From: Rubrivivax sp.
Lineage (GTDB): Bacteria; Pseudomonadota; Gammaproteobacteria; Burkholderiales; Burkholderiaceae_C
DNA: 6,822 nt
Assembly: GCA_027484885.1 (NCBI GenBank)
Contig: JAIXSD010000009.1
Span: forward strand, 1-6,822
Direction: 5' to 3'
This document shows, piece after piece, positions 1-6,365 of this stretch (position 1 is its first letter; each line of letters starts with the position of its first letter). Both the position numbers and the translations under genes were made by a program. The notes beneath the pieces were generated by a model. It was not told the origin of the DNA. It worked only from the letters and a program-made list of their open reading frames with translations, and made no database searches.

Positions 1-5
1 CAGCC

Positions 6-200
6 ATGAACACCAGCGGTCCCGCCGCCCCCAGTTTTCTCTACCGCAGCGAGGCATTTGCCGAAGACCTGCCTGACTTGCCCGTGTGGAGCGAGTCGGA
101 ACGCCGGCCCCGCCGCGTGCTGAGAACGATTTGGGTGGCCGCGGCCCTGTTCATCGGCGCCGGCAGCACCGCCCTGGCCTGGATCGGCTACCGCATTTAA
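6..200 (+). CDS. Small single-helix membrane protein, function unknown
   Basis: I do not recognise this 64-residue protein. The first 40 residues are polar, with an acidic and proline-rich stretch (about 20-30) followed by a basic patch with SERRPRRVLR at 31-40. Residues 42-61 form one clear hydrophobic segment, and the chain ends four residues later. The basic patch just before the helix predicts an N-in, C-out tail-anchored orientation. The ATG at base 6 is used here, but only five bases lie upstream, so no ribosome-binding site can be judged. The frame is open to the window edge, and the true start could lie further upstream. The stop is followed at once by a strong palindromic terminator, which supports a real transcript ending here. 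It could equally be the last gene of an operon lying to the left. Confidence 0.55.
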   Translation: MNTSGPAAPSFLYRSEAFAEDLPDLPVWSESERRPRRVLRTIWVAAALFIGAGSTALAWIGYRI

Positions 201-223
201 AACAGGGGCGCAAACGCCGCCTG

Positions 224-263
224 GAATGAACAAGGGGCTGCTCACGCAGCCCCTTGTTCATTC
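224..263. terminator. Bidirectional terminator palindrome between convergent genes
   Basis: Bases 224-240 and 247-263 are perfectly complementary, giving a 17-bp stem with a 6-nt loop (ctcacg). It lies between the stop of the small + strand gene (200) and the stop of the - strand operon (292), so it can end transcripts from both sides. The outer part of the stem is A/T-rich (aatgaacaa / ttgttcatt), but the T-run after it is short on either strand (ttcattt on +). Rho-independent release is therefore plausible rather than certain. Confidence 0.7.
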
Positions 264-291
264 ATTTCGGCGTCCTCAGCGCCCCAGGTCT

Positions 292-1326
292 TCAGACCTT
301 GCGACGGCGCTTGGCGACAGCCAGCAGACCCACCAGGCCGAGCGCCATCAGCGCGTAGCTGGACGGCTCGGGCACCGGGGCCGTCGCCGAAAGCACGATC
401 AGCTGGGACTGCGCGCCCGGCAGGGCCGAGCCGGTCTGGTCTTGTTCGGCCACCAGATAGATGGTGCCTTTTTCGTCGATGGTGACACCTTCGATGCCAT
501 TGTTCGGCAGCACCTGGCTGAGATCCAGGCTGCTCAAGACCTGACCCTGGCGGTTCACCTCGACCAGCTTGCGCGAGCCCAGGCTCAGCAGCAGCAGGTT
601 GTCCGCCGCGGTGCTGCCGACCAGATGGTCCACGCCCGAAAGCGTGGCCACATCGGACAAGCTGCTGAGGCCCAGCGACGCTGGATCGAACAAGGCGCTC
701 ATCGCCGCCACGCCGCCGCCGGGCGGGGTCGAGCCGTCACCCGAGCTGGACGGCGGGTTGCCGGTGGCCGCCGCAAAGCTCAGGCTGCCGGACAAGACGT
801 TCTGCGGCGACTGCTGCTTGACGGTGATGAAGCTGCCGCCGTTGCGAGCGTCGTAGGCCAGGCCTTCGATGCCGTTGTTGCCCACCGCGTTGTTGGCAAT
901 CGAGACGAAGTTGCTTTTCAGGGCGGCGCTGCCGCCATCGACAAAGCTGAAACGGTAGACGTCTTGCAAGCGCTCTTCGCTGAGCGCCAGCACGCCGCCG
1001 CCCAGATAGGCCAGGCCTTCCGTGTCATGCTTGGTGCTGCCGGTGCCGCTCCAGTTGAAAGCCATCTTGCCCAGGGTCTGGCCGGTCAGCGAGATCTCCA
1101 CCACGCCGGTACCTTCATCGCCGACGTAGAACAGCGTGCCGCGGTCGCGGGCGTAGCTGACGGCCGAGGCCTCCAGGCCCGAGACCTGGTTGGCGCTGCT
1201 GCCGCCCAGCAGATCCAGGGCATAGCTGGCCTTGACTTGGTAGTTGCCGAGATCGAGGCGATCGCCGGCCTGAGCCAGGCCGCTGGCAGCGGCCAGCAGG
1301 GCGAGAACGAAGGGTTTGAGTTTCAT
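292..1326 (-). CDS. Secreted SdiA-regulated (YjiK-like) beta-propeller protein with PEP-CTERM tail
   Basis: This 344-residue exported protein starts with a signal peptide (MKLKPF, hydrophobic 6-18, cleavage after AQA at 18-20). Residues 22-312 resemble the SdiA-regulated/YjiK and phytase-esterase-like propeller families: SGLEASAVS followed by TLFYVGDEGTGVVEISLTG (about 49-82), DTEGLAYLGGGVLALSEER (101-119), GIEGLAYDARNGG (152-164) and GIEGVTIDEKGTIYLVAEQ (277-295). These are repeated blade-like 'EG(L/V)' units. A low-complexity Ser/Gly/Pro loop sits at about 190-205. The C terminus is a classical PEP-CTERM signal: VPEP at 318-321, a hydrophobic helix, then KRRRK, so an exosortase should process it at the outer face. 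The start at 1326 is chosen for the signal peptide; the frame is open upstream to a later-stage ATG at 1440, but that would overlap the preceding gene. It lies 52 bp behind the lamin-tail gene, probably in one operon. Its biochemical activity is unknown; YjiK itself is uncharacterised in this respect. Confidence 0.85.
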   Translation of the reverse strand: MKLKPFVLALLAAASGLAQAGDRLDLGNYQVKASYALDLLGGSSANQVSGLEASAVSYARDRGTLFYVGDEGTGVVEISLTGQTLGKMAFNWSGTGSTKHDTEGLAYLGGGVLALSEERLQDVYRFSFVDGGSAALKSNFVSIANNAVGNNGIEGLAYDARNGGSFITVKQQSPQNVLSGSLSFAAATGNPPSSSGDGSTPPGGGVAAMSALFDPASLGLSSLSDVATLSGVDHLVGSTAADNLLLLSLGSRKLVEVNRQGQVLSSLDLSQVLPNNGIEGVTIDEKGTIYLVAEQDQTGSALPGAQSQLIVLSATAPVPEPSSYALMALGLVGLLAVAKRRRKV

Positions 1327-1378
1327 ATTCAGCTTCAAGGAATAGGTTTCAGGTCGGGCGCGTGCAGGGACAGCGAGC

Positions 1379-2074
1379 TCAACGCTGACGCTTGCGCGCC
1401 ACGGCAGCCAGCAGGCCCAGGCCGGCCAGCAGCAGGGCATAGCTTTCGGGCTCCGGCACGGGGGCGGCGGCGATCAGGCCGGGCGAGCCGATTTCCTGGC
1501 CATCGGCCGACAGGAAAGCGCCGTTGACGCCGACCACGCTGAGCTGGCTGATCAGGGCGTTGTTCAGGCCGGCTGCGTTGTCAAAGGTCTGCAGCGGCGC
1601 CGCGGTGCTGGACACGCCAAACTCCACACGGGCCTGCAGCGCGCCGCTGGCGTCAAAGACATTGACTGCATCACCGCCGGTGCTGAGGCCGACACCGGCC
1701 CCCTTGTACAAGCCGATCTGCAAGCCCACCGGCGCCTGGGCGCCGAACCAGGTGCTCAGGAAACTGGCCGTGACGTCCTTCTCGGTGAAGATCACCGTCT
1801 CGCCCGCGGCGATGCTGCTGATGCCGGTCAGGGCCACCTTGGCCGTGCCGTTGGAGTTGTCGTCCATGGTCCAACCGCTCAGGTTGATGGCGGTGGCGCC
1901 CAGATTGGTCAGCTCGAACCAGTCCGCACCGTAGGCGGAGTTGCCGCTGGACCAGGCCGAGACTTCGGTGATCTTCAGCTGGGCCAGGGCGGGCGTGCTG
2001 CCCAGCGCCAACAGGGCAGCCAAAGGAGCCGCCAGAGGGGCGAGGCGGAAAGAGAAGAAGCGCGCTGCGTTCAT
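1379..2074 (-). CDS. Secreted lamin-tail-domain (LTD) protein with PEP-CTERM tail
   Basis: The product has 231 residues. A signal peptide occupies 1-31 (basic start, Ala/Leu-rich core, cleavage at PALA|Q). Residues 32 to about 155 match the bacterial lamin tail domain, an Ig-like beta sandwich: LKITEVSAWSSG (33-44), DWFELTNLGATAINLSGWTM (51-70), then IAAGETVIFTE (88-98). The C terminus carries VPEP at 206-209, a hydrophobic helix (about 212-226) and a RKRQR basic tail, so it is a predicted exosortase substrate. LTDs in secreted bacterial proteins usually act as binding or adhesion modules; no catalytic domain is seen. The start at 2074 is supported by the signal peptide and by an AAGG ribosome-binding site nine nt upstream. 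The open frame extending to 2323 would run into the divergent ParA gene and lacks coding character. It is the first gene of the two-gene PEP-CTERM operon. Confidence 0.85.
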   Translation of the reverse strand: MNAARFFSFRLAPLAAPLAALLALGSTPALAQLKITEVSAWSSGNSAYGADWFELTNLGATAINLSGWTMDDNSNGTAKVALTGISSIAAGETVIFTEKDVTASFLSTWFGAQAPVGLQIGLYKGAGVGLSTGGDAVNVFDASGALQARVEFGVSSTAAPLQTFDNAAGLNNALISQLSVVGVNGAFLSADGQEIGSPGLIAAAPVPEPESYALLLAGLGLLAAVARKRQR

Positions 2075-2202
2075 GAGGGTCTGCCTTGTCGGGTCGTTGC
2101 GAGGGTGGAGGAGAAAGACGCGCGCCAGTGTCTGCAGGCCGTATGACAAGCCGATGTGGACAGGCTGCTGCAGCGGCCACCCTGGGGCCAGACCACCTGA
2201 AC

Positions 2203-2215
2203 ACGGGGGGATGGG
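2203..2215 (-). promoter_or_regulatory. Candidate PEP-CTERM upstream element, copy 1
   Basis: Read on the minus strand this is CCCATCCCCCCGT. It lies 128 nt upstream of the lamin-tail gene start at 2074. A nearly identical sequence with one extra C lies 130 nt upstream of the other PEP-CTERM gene in the window. The shared sequence and spacing are seen directly; a regulatory role, such as an activator site for both units, is inference. Here the element lies in the 229-bp region between divergent genes, so it could also affect parA. Confidence 0.35.
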
Positions 2216-2303
2216 CGTTGCAGCCGGCATGAAACAGGGGGCATGCGACACGCAATGCTGCAGTGCACAATAGGCCCGTCTGCAACAAGCCAGGGGGTCA
2301 GGG

Positions 2304-3068
2304 ATGCGCCGTGTTGTGTTCAATCAGAAGGGCGGGGTCGGCAAATCGACCATCACCGCCAATCTCGCCGCGATTGCCGCGGCCCAGGGCCGACGCAGCT
2401 TGCTGGTGGACCTGGACCGGCAAGGCAACTCCAGCCGCTACCTGCTTGGCGAGGCCGCTGATGAAGCCCCGGCCGGCGCGGCCGAGTTTTTCGAGACCAC
2501 GCTGAAGTTCAGCGTTCGCACGCCCAAGACCAGCGACTTCATCGTCGAGACGCCTTGGGAGCATCTGCACCTGATGCCCGCCAGCCCCCTGCTCGACGAG
2601 CTGCACAGCAAGCTGGAGAGCCGCTACAAGATCTACAAGCTGCGTGACGCGCTGGCCGAGCTCAGCGAGGACTACGACGAGATCTGGATCGACACCCCGC
2701 CCTCGCTGAACTTCTACACCCGCTCGGCCCTGATCGCCGCGCAGCGCTGCTTGATCCCCTTCGACTGCGACGAGTTCTCGCGCCGCGCGCTCTACGAGTT
2801 GCTCGACAACGTCAAGGAAATCCAGGCCGACCACAACCGCGAGCTGCAGGTCGAAGGCATCGTCGTCAACCAGTTCCAGGCTCGCGCCGCCCTGCCGCAG
2901 CGCACCGTCCAGGCCTTGATCGACGAAGGCCTGCCGGTGCTGGCGCCCTACTTGAGCGCCAGCGTCAAGGTCAAGGAGTCCCACGAGCTCTCGCGGCCCA
3001 TGATCCACCTCGACCCGCGCCACAAGCTGACGCTGGAGATGGTCGAGCTGTACCAGGGCCTGGCCTGA
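2304..3068 (+). CDS. Orphan ParA/MinD-family ATPase
   Basis: This is a 254-residue deviant-Walker ATPase of the ParA superfamily. The deviant Walker A KGGVGKST is at 9-16 with the signature lysine K9. Walker A' is VDLDRQGNSS (35-44), where most relatives have DxDPQGN; Walker B is IWIDTPPS (127-134). A conserved IPFDCDEFSRRALYELL block follows (151-167), then GIVVNQFQAR (185-194). Such proteins dimerise with ATP on DNA or membrane and position cargo such as chromosomes, plasmids or protein arrays. The length is normal for a chromosomal orphan ParA without an N-terminal HTH. No parB or centromere-like repeats are visible nearby, which argues against a plasmid partition cassette. The start is well supported by AGGGGG at 2292-2297, six nt before the ATG. 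It diverges from the lamin-tail operon and is followed by 177 bp before the next gene. The cargo is unknown; a role in placing the neighbouring chemoreceptor, as ParC or PpfA do elsewhere, is only speculation. Confidence 0.93.
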   Translation: MRRVVFNQKGGVGKSTITANLAAIAAAQGRRSLLVDLDRQGNSSRYLLGEAADEAPAGAAEFFETTLKFSVRTPKTSDFIVETPWEHLHLMPASPLLDELHSKLESRYKIYKLRDALAELSEDYDEIWIDTPPSLNFYTRSALIAAQRCLIPFDCDEFSRRALYELLDNVKEIQADHNRELQVEGIVVNQFQARAALPQRTVQALIDEGLPVLAPYLSASVKVKESHELSRPMIHLDPRHKLTLEMVELYQGLA

Positions 3069-3124
3069 GACACGGCGCCGCCCGGCGTCGCCAAACCCGC
3101 AGAAACACCGGCCAGCGCCCGCCG

Positions 3125-3142
3125 CTGTCACGGTTGCGTCAC
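3125..3142 (+). promoter_or_regulatory. Putative PhoB-binding Pho box
   Basis: CTGTCAC (3125-3131), a 4-nt spacer (ggtt) and GCGTCAC (3136-3142) form an 11-bp-phased direct repeat. The Pho box consensus is two CTGTCAT repeats separated by 4 nt. The first half matches 6 of 7, the second 4 of 7 (the two halves agree with each other at 5 of 7). The spacer is less A/T-rich than usual. A -10-like element follows at the expected distance. PhoB control of the downstream solute-binding protein and chemoreceptor genes under phosphate limitation is inferred from this. Confidence 0.55.
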
Positions 3143-3152
3143 AGAGCGTCCA

Positions 3153-3158
3153 AAGAAT
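3153..3158 (+). promoter_or_regulatory. Candidate -10 element of the Pho-type promoter
   Basis: AAGAAT matches TATAAT at 4 of 6 positions and begins exactly 10 nt after the second Pho half-site, which is the usual layout at PhoB-activated promoters, where the Pho box replaces the -35. Transcription would begin near 3165, leaving a leader of about 80 nt before the solute-binding protein gene. The identity of this element rests mainly on its spacing. Confidence 0.4.
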
Positions 3159-3234
3159 GGGCCGCAGGTCATGGCGAGGGTGCCATTGCGCACACCCTGC
3201 CGCTCAGGCCTGCGCCCTTTGTTTGCCCCACTCT

Positions 3235-3239
3235 GAGGA
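3235..3239 (+). promoter_or_regulatory. Ribosome-binding site fixing the solute-binding protein start
   Basis: GAGGA lies six nt before the ATG at 3246. It favours that codon over the in-frame ATG at 3276 (residue 11), which would also leave a signal peptide but has no comparable purine-rich site. Confidence 0.7.
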
Positions 3240-3245
3240 CTTTGC

Positions 3246-4037
3246 ATGCTGTCTGCACTCCAACTCAAGCTGGGCATGCGCCTGGCATCCGCCCTGCTTG
3301 CCGCGCTCTTCGTCGCGCTCTCGCCCGCCCAAGCGCAGCTGGTGGAAGTGGCCGGTTCATCGACCGTGGCCAAATCCATCGTCGAGCCCAGCCAGGCCAA
3401 GCTGCGTGAGGCCACGGGCATCGAGCTCAAGATGTTGTCGGTGGGCACGGGCAAAGGCATGCAGATGCTGTTCGACGGCAAGGTCAAGGTGGCGGCCGTG
3501 TCTGCCTCGCTGGACGAGGCCGTGGACGATGCCAAAAAGGCCGGCGCCAGCGCAGCACCGGCCGGGCTCAAGCTACACACCTTGCTGACCGATCAGCTCG
3601 TGCCCATCGTGCACAACGACAACCCGGTCAAGGAGCTGAGCCGCGAGCAACTGCGCGGCCTGCTCAGCGGCAAGCTGCAGAACTGGAAAGAGGTGGGCGG
3701 GCCCGATCTGCCAGTGCTGGTGGTGACCGGTGCCCCGGGCTCAGGCACGCGCGGCGTGATCGAGAAGCAGCTGCTGGCCGGCCAGGCCTTTGCCAGCACA
3801 GCCAAGGAGCTGCGCACCAGCGCCGCCGAGCTGTCCGAAGTGGCCCGCGAGAAGGGGGCGCTCGGCTACGTCGGCTCGGGCACCGCCGAATCGGCCAAGG
3901 GCAAGATCAAGGAAATCAAAGCGCCCACCGTCTCTCGCCCCCTGGGCCTGGTGACCGTCGGCGACCCCACGCCCGAGGTGCGCAAAGTGTTGGATTACCT
4001 GCAAAGCGCGGAGGCCAAAAAGCAGTTTCTGCAATAG
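3246..4037 (+). CDS. PstS-like periplasmic substrate-binding protein
   Basis: This 263-residue exported protein belongs to the PstS-like (PBP_like_2) substrate-binding family. The signal peptide spans 1-30 with cleavage at AQA|Q. Family landmarks are VAGSSTVAKSIVEP (35-48), the SVGTGKGMQML loop (65-75), NPVKELSREQLRGLLSGKLQNWKEVGGPDLP (126-156, in pieces) and the GAPGSGTRG turn (162-170). It is shorter than transport PstS (usually about 320-350). By eye alignment to E. coli PstS, Ser139 and Thr141 are kept (S166, T168), but the position of Arg135 is G162 and that of Asp56 is about A87, so phosphate as ligand is not assured; another anion or small solute is possible. No pstC, pstA or pstB follows. 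Instead a chemoreceptor gene starts 39 bp downstream with no terminator between, suggesting the protein feeds a ligand signal to that receptor. A putative Pho box lies upstream. Confidence 0.87.
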   Translation: MLSALQLKLGMRLASALLAALFVALSPAQAQLVEVAGSSTVAKSIVEPSQAKLREATGIELKMLSVGTGKGMQMLFDGKVKVAAVSASLDEAVDDAKKAGASAAPAGLKLHTLLTDQLVPIVHNDNPVKELSREQLRGLLSGKLQNWKEVGGPDLPVLVVTGAPGSGTRGVIEKQLLAGQAFASTAKELRTSAAELSEVAREKGALGYVGSGTAESAKGKIKEIKAPTVSRPLGLVTVGDPTPEVRKVLDYLQSAEAKKQFLQ

Positions 4038-4076
4038 CAACACAGCCTCAGCCGGTTCGGATCCAGGGAGTTCAAC

Positions 4077-5630
4077 ATGACCAACAAAGAGATCACGATC
4101 CAACACACGCTGCTGACGGCCTTTGCTGCGGTCATCCTCAGCCTCTCGGCTCTGGCGGGCCTGGCCTTGTGGCAGGTTCACGCCCTCAGCGCACAGCTGC
4201 AATCGGCCACGCAGAATCTGGTGGCCAAGCTGGCCTCGGTGGCCAGCCTCGAAGCCGTCAACCTGAGCCGCGCCATCACCGTGCGCGACCTCGCCCTCAA
4301 CGAGGACATCAAGGTTCAGGCACAGCTGCAGGCCGAGCTGAAGACCCAGGCCGAGGCGCTGAGCGCGCTGAACGCCGAGCTGGACCAGACGCCGTGGACC
4401 GCCGAGCAAGCCGCGCAATGGGCTAGGCTCAAGGCCGGCACACAGGCCATGGCGACGCTCACCAGCCCCCTGCCCGGCATGATTGATGAGGGCCGGTTTG
4501 ACGACGTCAAGGCCCTGGTGGCCGACAAGGTGCGGCCGGCCCAGCTGGCGCTGAACCAAGTGACCGCGCAGCAACGCCAGCTGGTCAATCAGGAGGCCCA
4601 GCAGGTGCGCGCGCGGGCCGAGGCCGCCATCCACGCCGCCGAGCGCTCACGCACTGGCATCGTCCTCGGCCTCGTGCTGCTGGCCAGCGCCTCCATTGGC
4701 ATCAGCCTCTGGGTATCCCGGCGCATCAGCCGCCAGCTGGGGGCCGAACCCCAGGCCTTGATGCGGGTCTGCCAGGCCCTGGCCACGGGCGACTTCAGCG
4801 TGCCGCTGCAGGGCCGGCCGGGCAGCGTGATGGACAAGCTGGAACACACCCGCCAATCGCTGGCGCAACTGGCTGGGGGCATCGCGCAAGCGGTGCAAAG
4901 CATGAGCCTGGCGGCACAGGAGATCAGCGCCGGCAACCACAGCCTCAGCGGCCGCACCGAGCAGCAGTCTTCCTCGCTGCAGCAAACCGCGGCGGCCATG
5001 GAGCAGATGACCGGCTCGATTCGCGAGGCGGCCGACCATTCGCGCTCGGCCACCCAGATGGCCGACTCGGCCCGCAGCGTGGCCGAGCTGGGTGGCCAGC
5101 ATGTGCAGCAGGTCGTGCACACCATGAACGAGATCGCCGGCGCCAGCCACAAGATCGCCGAGATCATCGGCGTGATCGATGGCATTGCCTTTCAAACCAA
5201 CATCCTGGCGCTCAATGCCGCAGTAGAGGCCGCCCGCGCCGGCGAGCAGGGGCGTGGCTTTGCCGTGGTGGCCAGCGAGGTGCGGCAGCTGGCCCAGCGC
5301 AGCACCCAGGCCGCACGCGAGATCAAATCGATGATCACCAACTCGGTCGAACGCGTCGAGCTGGGCAACCGCCTGGTCCATGAAGCCGGGGCTTCGATGG
5401 AGCGCATCGTCGATGAAGTGCGCCAGGTTTCAGCACGCATCGCCCAGGTCACCCGGGCGGCCGAAACCCAGAGCCGGGACATCTCGCAGATCAATGCCTC
5501 GGTGTCCAGCATCGATGCCGGCACGCAGCAGAACGCCGCCCTGGTCGAGCAAACCGCGGCGGCCGCGGAGAGCCTCAAGTTCCACGCCGAAAAGCTGGCG
5601 CAGGCGGTGGCGGTGTTCCGCTTCGCCTGA
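4077..5630 (+). CDS. Methyl-accepting chemotaxis protein with four-helix-bundle sensor
   Basis: This 517-residue receptor has the full MCP layout. TM1 is at about 12-33. A periplasmic, Ala/Gln/Leu-rich helical region at 34-192 fits a 4HB_MCP-type bundle. TM2 is at about 193-213, and a Burkholderiales-type HAMP follows (RQLGAEP at 219-225, ATGDFSVPL at 236-244). The cytoplasmic coiled coil runs from about 265 to the end. Likely methylation sites are Q302/Q303 in [10 protein letters not shown] and E491/Q492 in [10 protein letters not shown]. The hairpin tip that binds CheA and CheW ([20 protein letters not shown], then [13 protein letters not shown]) spans 371-403. There is no C-terminal CheR/CheB-tethering pentapeptide (it ends VFRFA). 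AGGGAG at 4065-4070, six nt before the ATG, supports the start. Cotranscription with the preceding periplasmic binding protein suggests indirect ligand sensing, as described for P. aeruginosa CtpL with PstS. The ligand is not shown by the sequence. Confidence 0.97.
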   Translation: MTNKEITIQHTLLTAFAAVILSLSALAGLALWQVHALSAQLQSATQNLVAKLASVASLEAVNLSRAITVRDLALNEDIKVQAQLQAELKTQAEALSALNAELDQTPWTAEQAAQWARLKAGTQAMATLTSPLPGMIDEGRFDDVKALVADKVRPAQLALNQVTAQQRQLVNQEAQQVRARAEAAIHAAERSRTGIVLGLVLLASASIGISLWVSRRISRQLGAEPQALMRVCQALATGDFSVPLQGRPGSVMDKLEHTRQSLAQLAGGIAQAVQSMSLAAQEISAGNHSLSGRTEQQSSSLQQTAAAMEQMTGSIREAADHSRSATQMADSARSVAELGGQHVQQVVHTMNEIAGASHKIAEIIGVIDGIAFQTNILALNAAVEAARAGEQGRGFAVVASEVRQLAQRSTQAAREIKSMITNSVERVELGNRLVHEAGASMERIVDEVRQVSARIAQVTRAAETQSRDISQINASVSSIDAGTQQNAALVEQTAAAAESLKFHAEKLAQAVAVFRFA

Positions 5631-5650
5631 TGCGGCCGAGCCGGGCATGA

Positions 5651-5675
5651 AAAAAGCGGGCCAGGCCCGCTTTTT
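5651..5675. terminator. Strong bidirectional rho-independent terminator
   Basis: AAAAAGCGGGC (5651-5661) and GCCCGCTTTTT (5665-5675) form an 11-bp stem around a CAG loop. There is a T-run on the + strand (ttttt, then ctctt) and, because of the A-run on the left side, six Ts on the - strand as well. It lies between the chemoreceptor stop (5630) and the stop of the convergent PEP-CTERM gene (5735), so it should end both transcripts. Confidence 0.87.
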
Positions 5676-5734
5676 CTCTTCGCTGTGCGCACTCGCCGCA
5701 GGCTGGCACAGGCCAGACCTGGAGCCGAACCGAT

Positions 5735-6235
5735 TCAGTGCTTGCGGCTGCGCCGCGCCATGAAGCCCACCACCCCGAGGCCGGCCATCAGCAAGGCATA
5801 GCTGCTGGGCTCGGGCACAGGCGTCACGTCGATGCCGAAGGTGTAGAAGCTGTTGGCGCGGTTGGAGACGCCGCTGACCGTGATGGTGTAGTTGCCGGCG
5901 ATGGCATCACCGGCACCTTCCAGGATCTGGAAGGAATTGCCCGTCGTCAGATTCAGGGGCTCGGGGCCGGGGAAGGCACCGCCGCTGATGGTTGCCTGGA
6001 AATTGCTGAAGGCAAATTCGGGGCGCGAGAAATTGGCGCTGATCAGCACCGACGCATCGCTGTTGCTGCTCAGCGTGAAGTTCCAGGTGTCGCTGAAGCT
6101 GAAGCCGTTGGCGAAAGGCGCTGAGTTTTGCAGCGCGCCGGTGAGGGTAATGTCACCGAGGTTGTAGGTGGCTGCCTGCGCGGCGCCCGCGCCGAGTGCC
6201 AAGGTGGCCGCCAAAGCCAAAGTCGAGAATTTCAT
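5735..6235 (-). CDS. Small secreted PEP-CTERM protein, FxDxF-like
   Basis: The product has 166 residues and a clear signal peptide (1-21, AQA|A). The mature part (22-137) is rich in Ser, Thr, Asn, Phe and Gly, has alternating beta-strand character and contains no cysteine. FSFSDTWNFTLSS (45-57) resembles the signature of the FxDxF family of short PEP-CTERM proteins, with Trp in the last position, and YTITVSGVSNRANSFYTFGIDV (116-137, in pieces) looks like the closing strands of a small beta sandwich. The tail is VPEP at 140-143, a hydrophobic helix (about 146-159) and a RRSRKH basic end. It is exported and probably processed by an exosortase encoded elsewhere, with a likely surface or exopolysaccharide-matrix role, which is inferred from the class. 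The start at 6235 has GAAGGG seven nt upstream. It is transcribed alone: a terminator separates it from nadC upstream and another lies beyond its stop. Confidence 0.88.
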   Translation of the reverse strand: MKFSTLALAATLALGAGAAQAATYNLGDITLTGALQNSAPFANGFSFSDTWNFTLSSNSDASVLISANFSRPEFAFSNFQATISGGAFPGPEPLNLTTGNSFQILEGAGDAIAGNYTITVSGVSNRANSFYTFGIDVTPVPEPSSYALLMAGLGVVGFMARRSRKH

Positions 6236-6365
6236 GCCGTAGCCCTTCTTTCTCTGTCTGACGGTGTCGGGCCCGCTTGCGTCCCGCGCCCCCGTCGGTG
6301 CGGCAAAACAGCCGCGGTCTGTGGGCCAAGAATATCGCAGCGGAAAAAACCTGGGATCCGCAAAA

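Noticed and set aside
1327..1440. N-terminal extension of the YjiK-like gene to an ATG at 1440
   Set aside because: The extra 38 residues (Trp/Cys/Arg-rich) come before a perfect signal peptide and overlap the end of the lamin-tail gene in another frame. The start at 1326 is the sensible one.
226..1527. A 433-codon open frame on the + strand
   Set aside because: It is antisense to the YjiK-like and lamin-tail genes. Its Arg/Gln/Ala-rich translation has no domain signal, while the opposite strand has signal peptides, family motifs and PEP-CTERM tails. Long shadow frames are common in GC-rich DNA.
2144..2150. A Pho-box-like half-site (TTGTCAT on the minus strand) upstream of the lamin-tail gene
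   Set aside because: No second repeat is found 11 bp further on (CCTGCAG there), so it is a lone half-site.
2245..2271. Possible sigma-70 promoter for parA (GCGACA, 15 nt, CACAAT)
   Set aside because: The spacing is short and both hexamers are poor matches. A promoter must exist in this gap, but this one cannot be singled out.
2075..2323. N-terminal extension of the lamin-tail gene to 2323
   Set aside because: It would overlap the divergent ParA start, and its residues lack coding character. The signal peptide begins at 2074.
3069..3124. G/C-rich self-complementary stretch after parA (ggcgccgcccggcgtcgcc)
   Set aside because: It folds only with bulges and has no T-run, so it is not supported as a terminator.
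2298..3131. A 277-codon frame on the - strand
   Set aside because: It is antisense to the ParA gene, whose Walker motifs leave no doubt which strand codes.
3134..3588. Two + strand frames overlapping the start of the solute-binding protein gene
   Set aside because: They run in other frames through the signal-peptide region and have no ribosome-binding site or recognisable sequence.
3741..5381. Long - strand frames (3741-4634 and 4647-5381) opposite the chemoreceptor
   Set aside because: They are shadow frames with His/Gly/Leu-rich translations and no family resemblance; the + strand encodes a full MCP.
6300..6315. Small hairpin gcggc-aaaaca-gccgc in the PEP-CTERM upstream region
   Set aside because: A five-bp stem without a T-run is too weak to call a terminator or riboregulator in GC-rich DNA.
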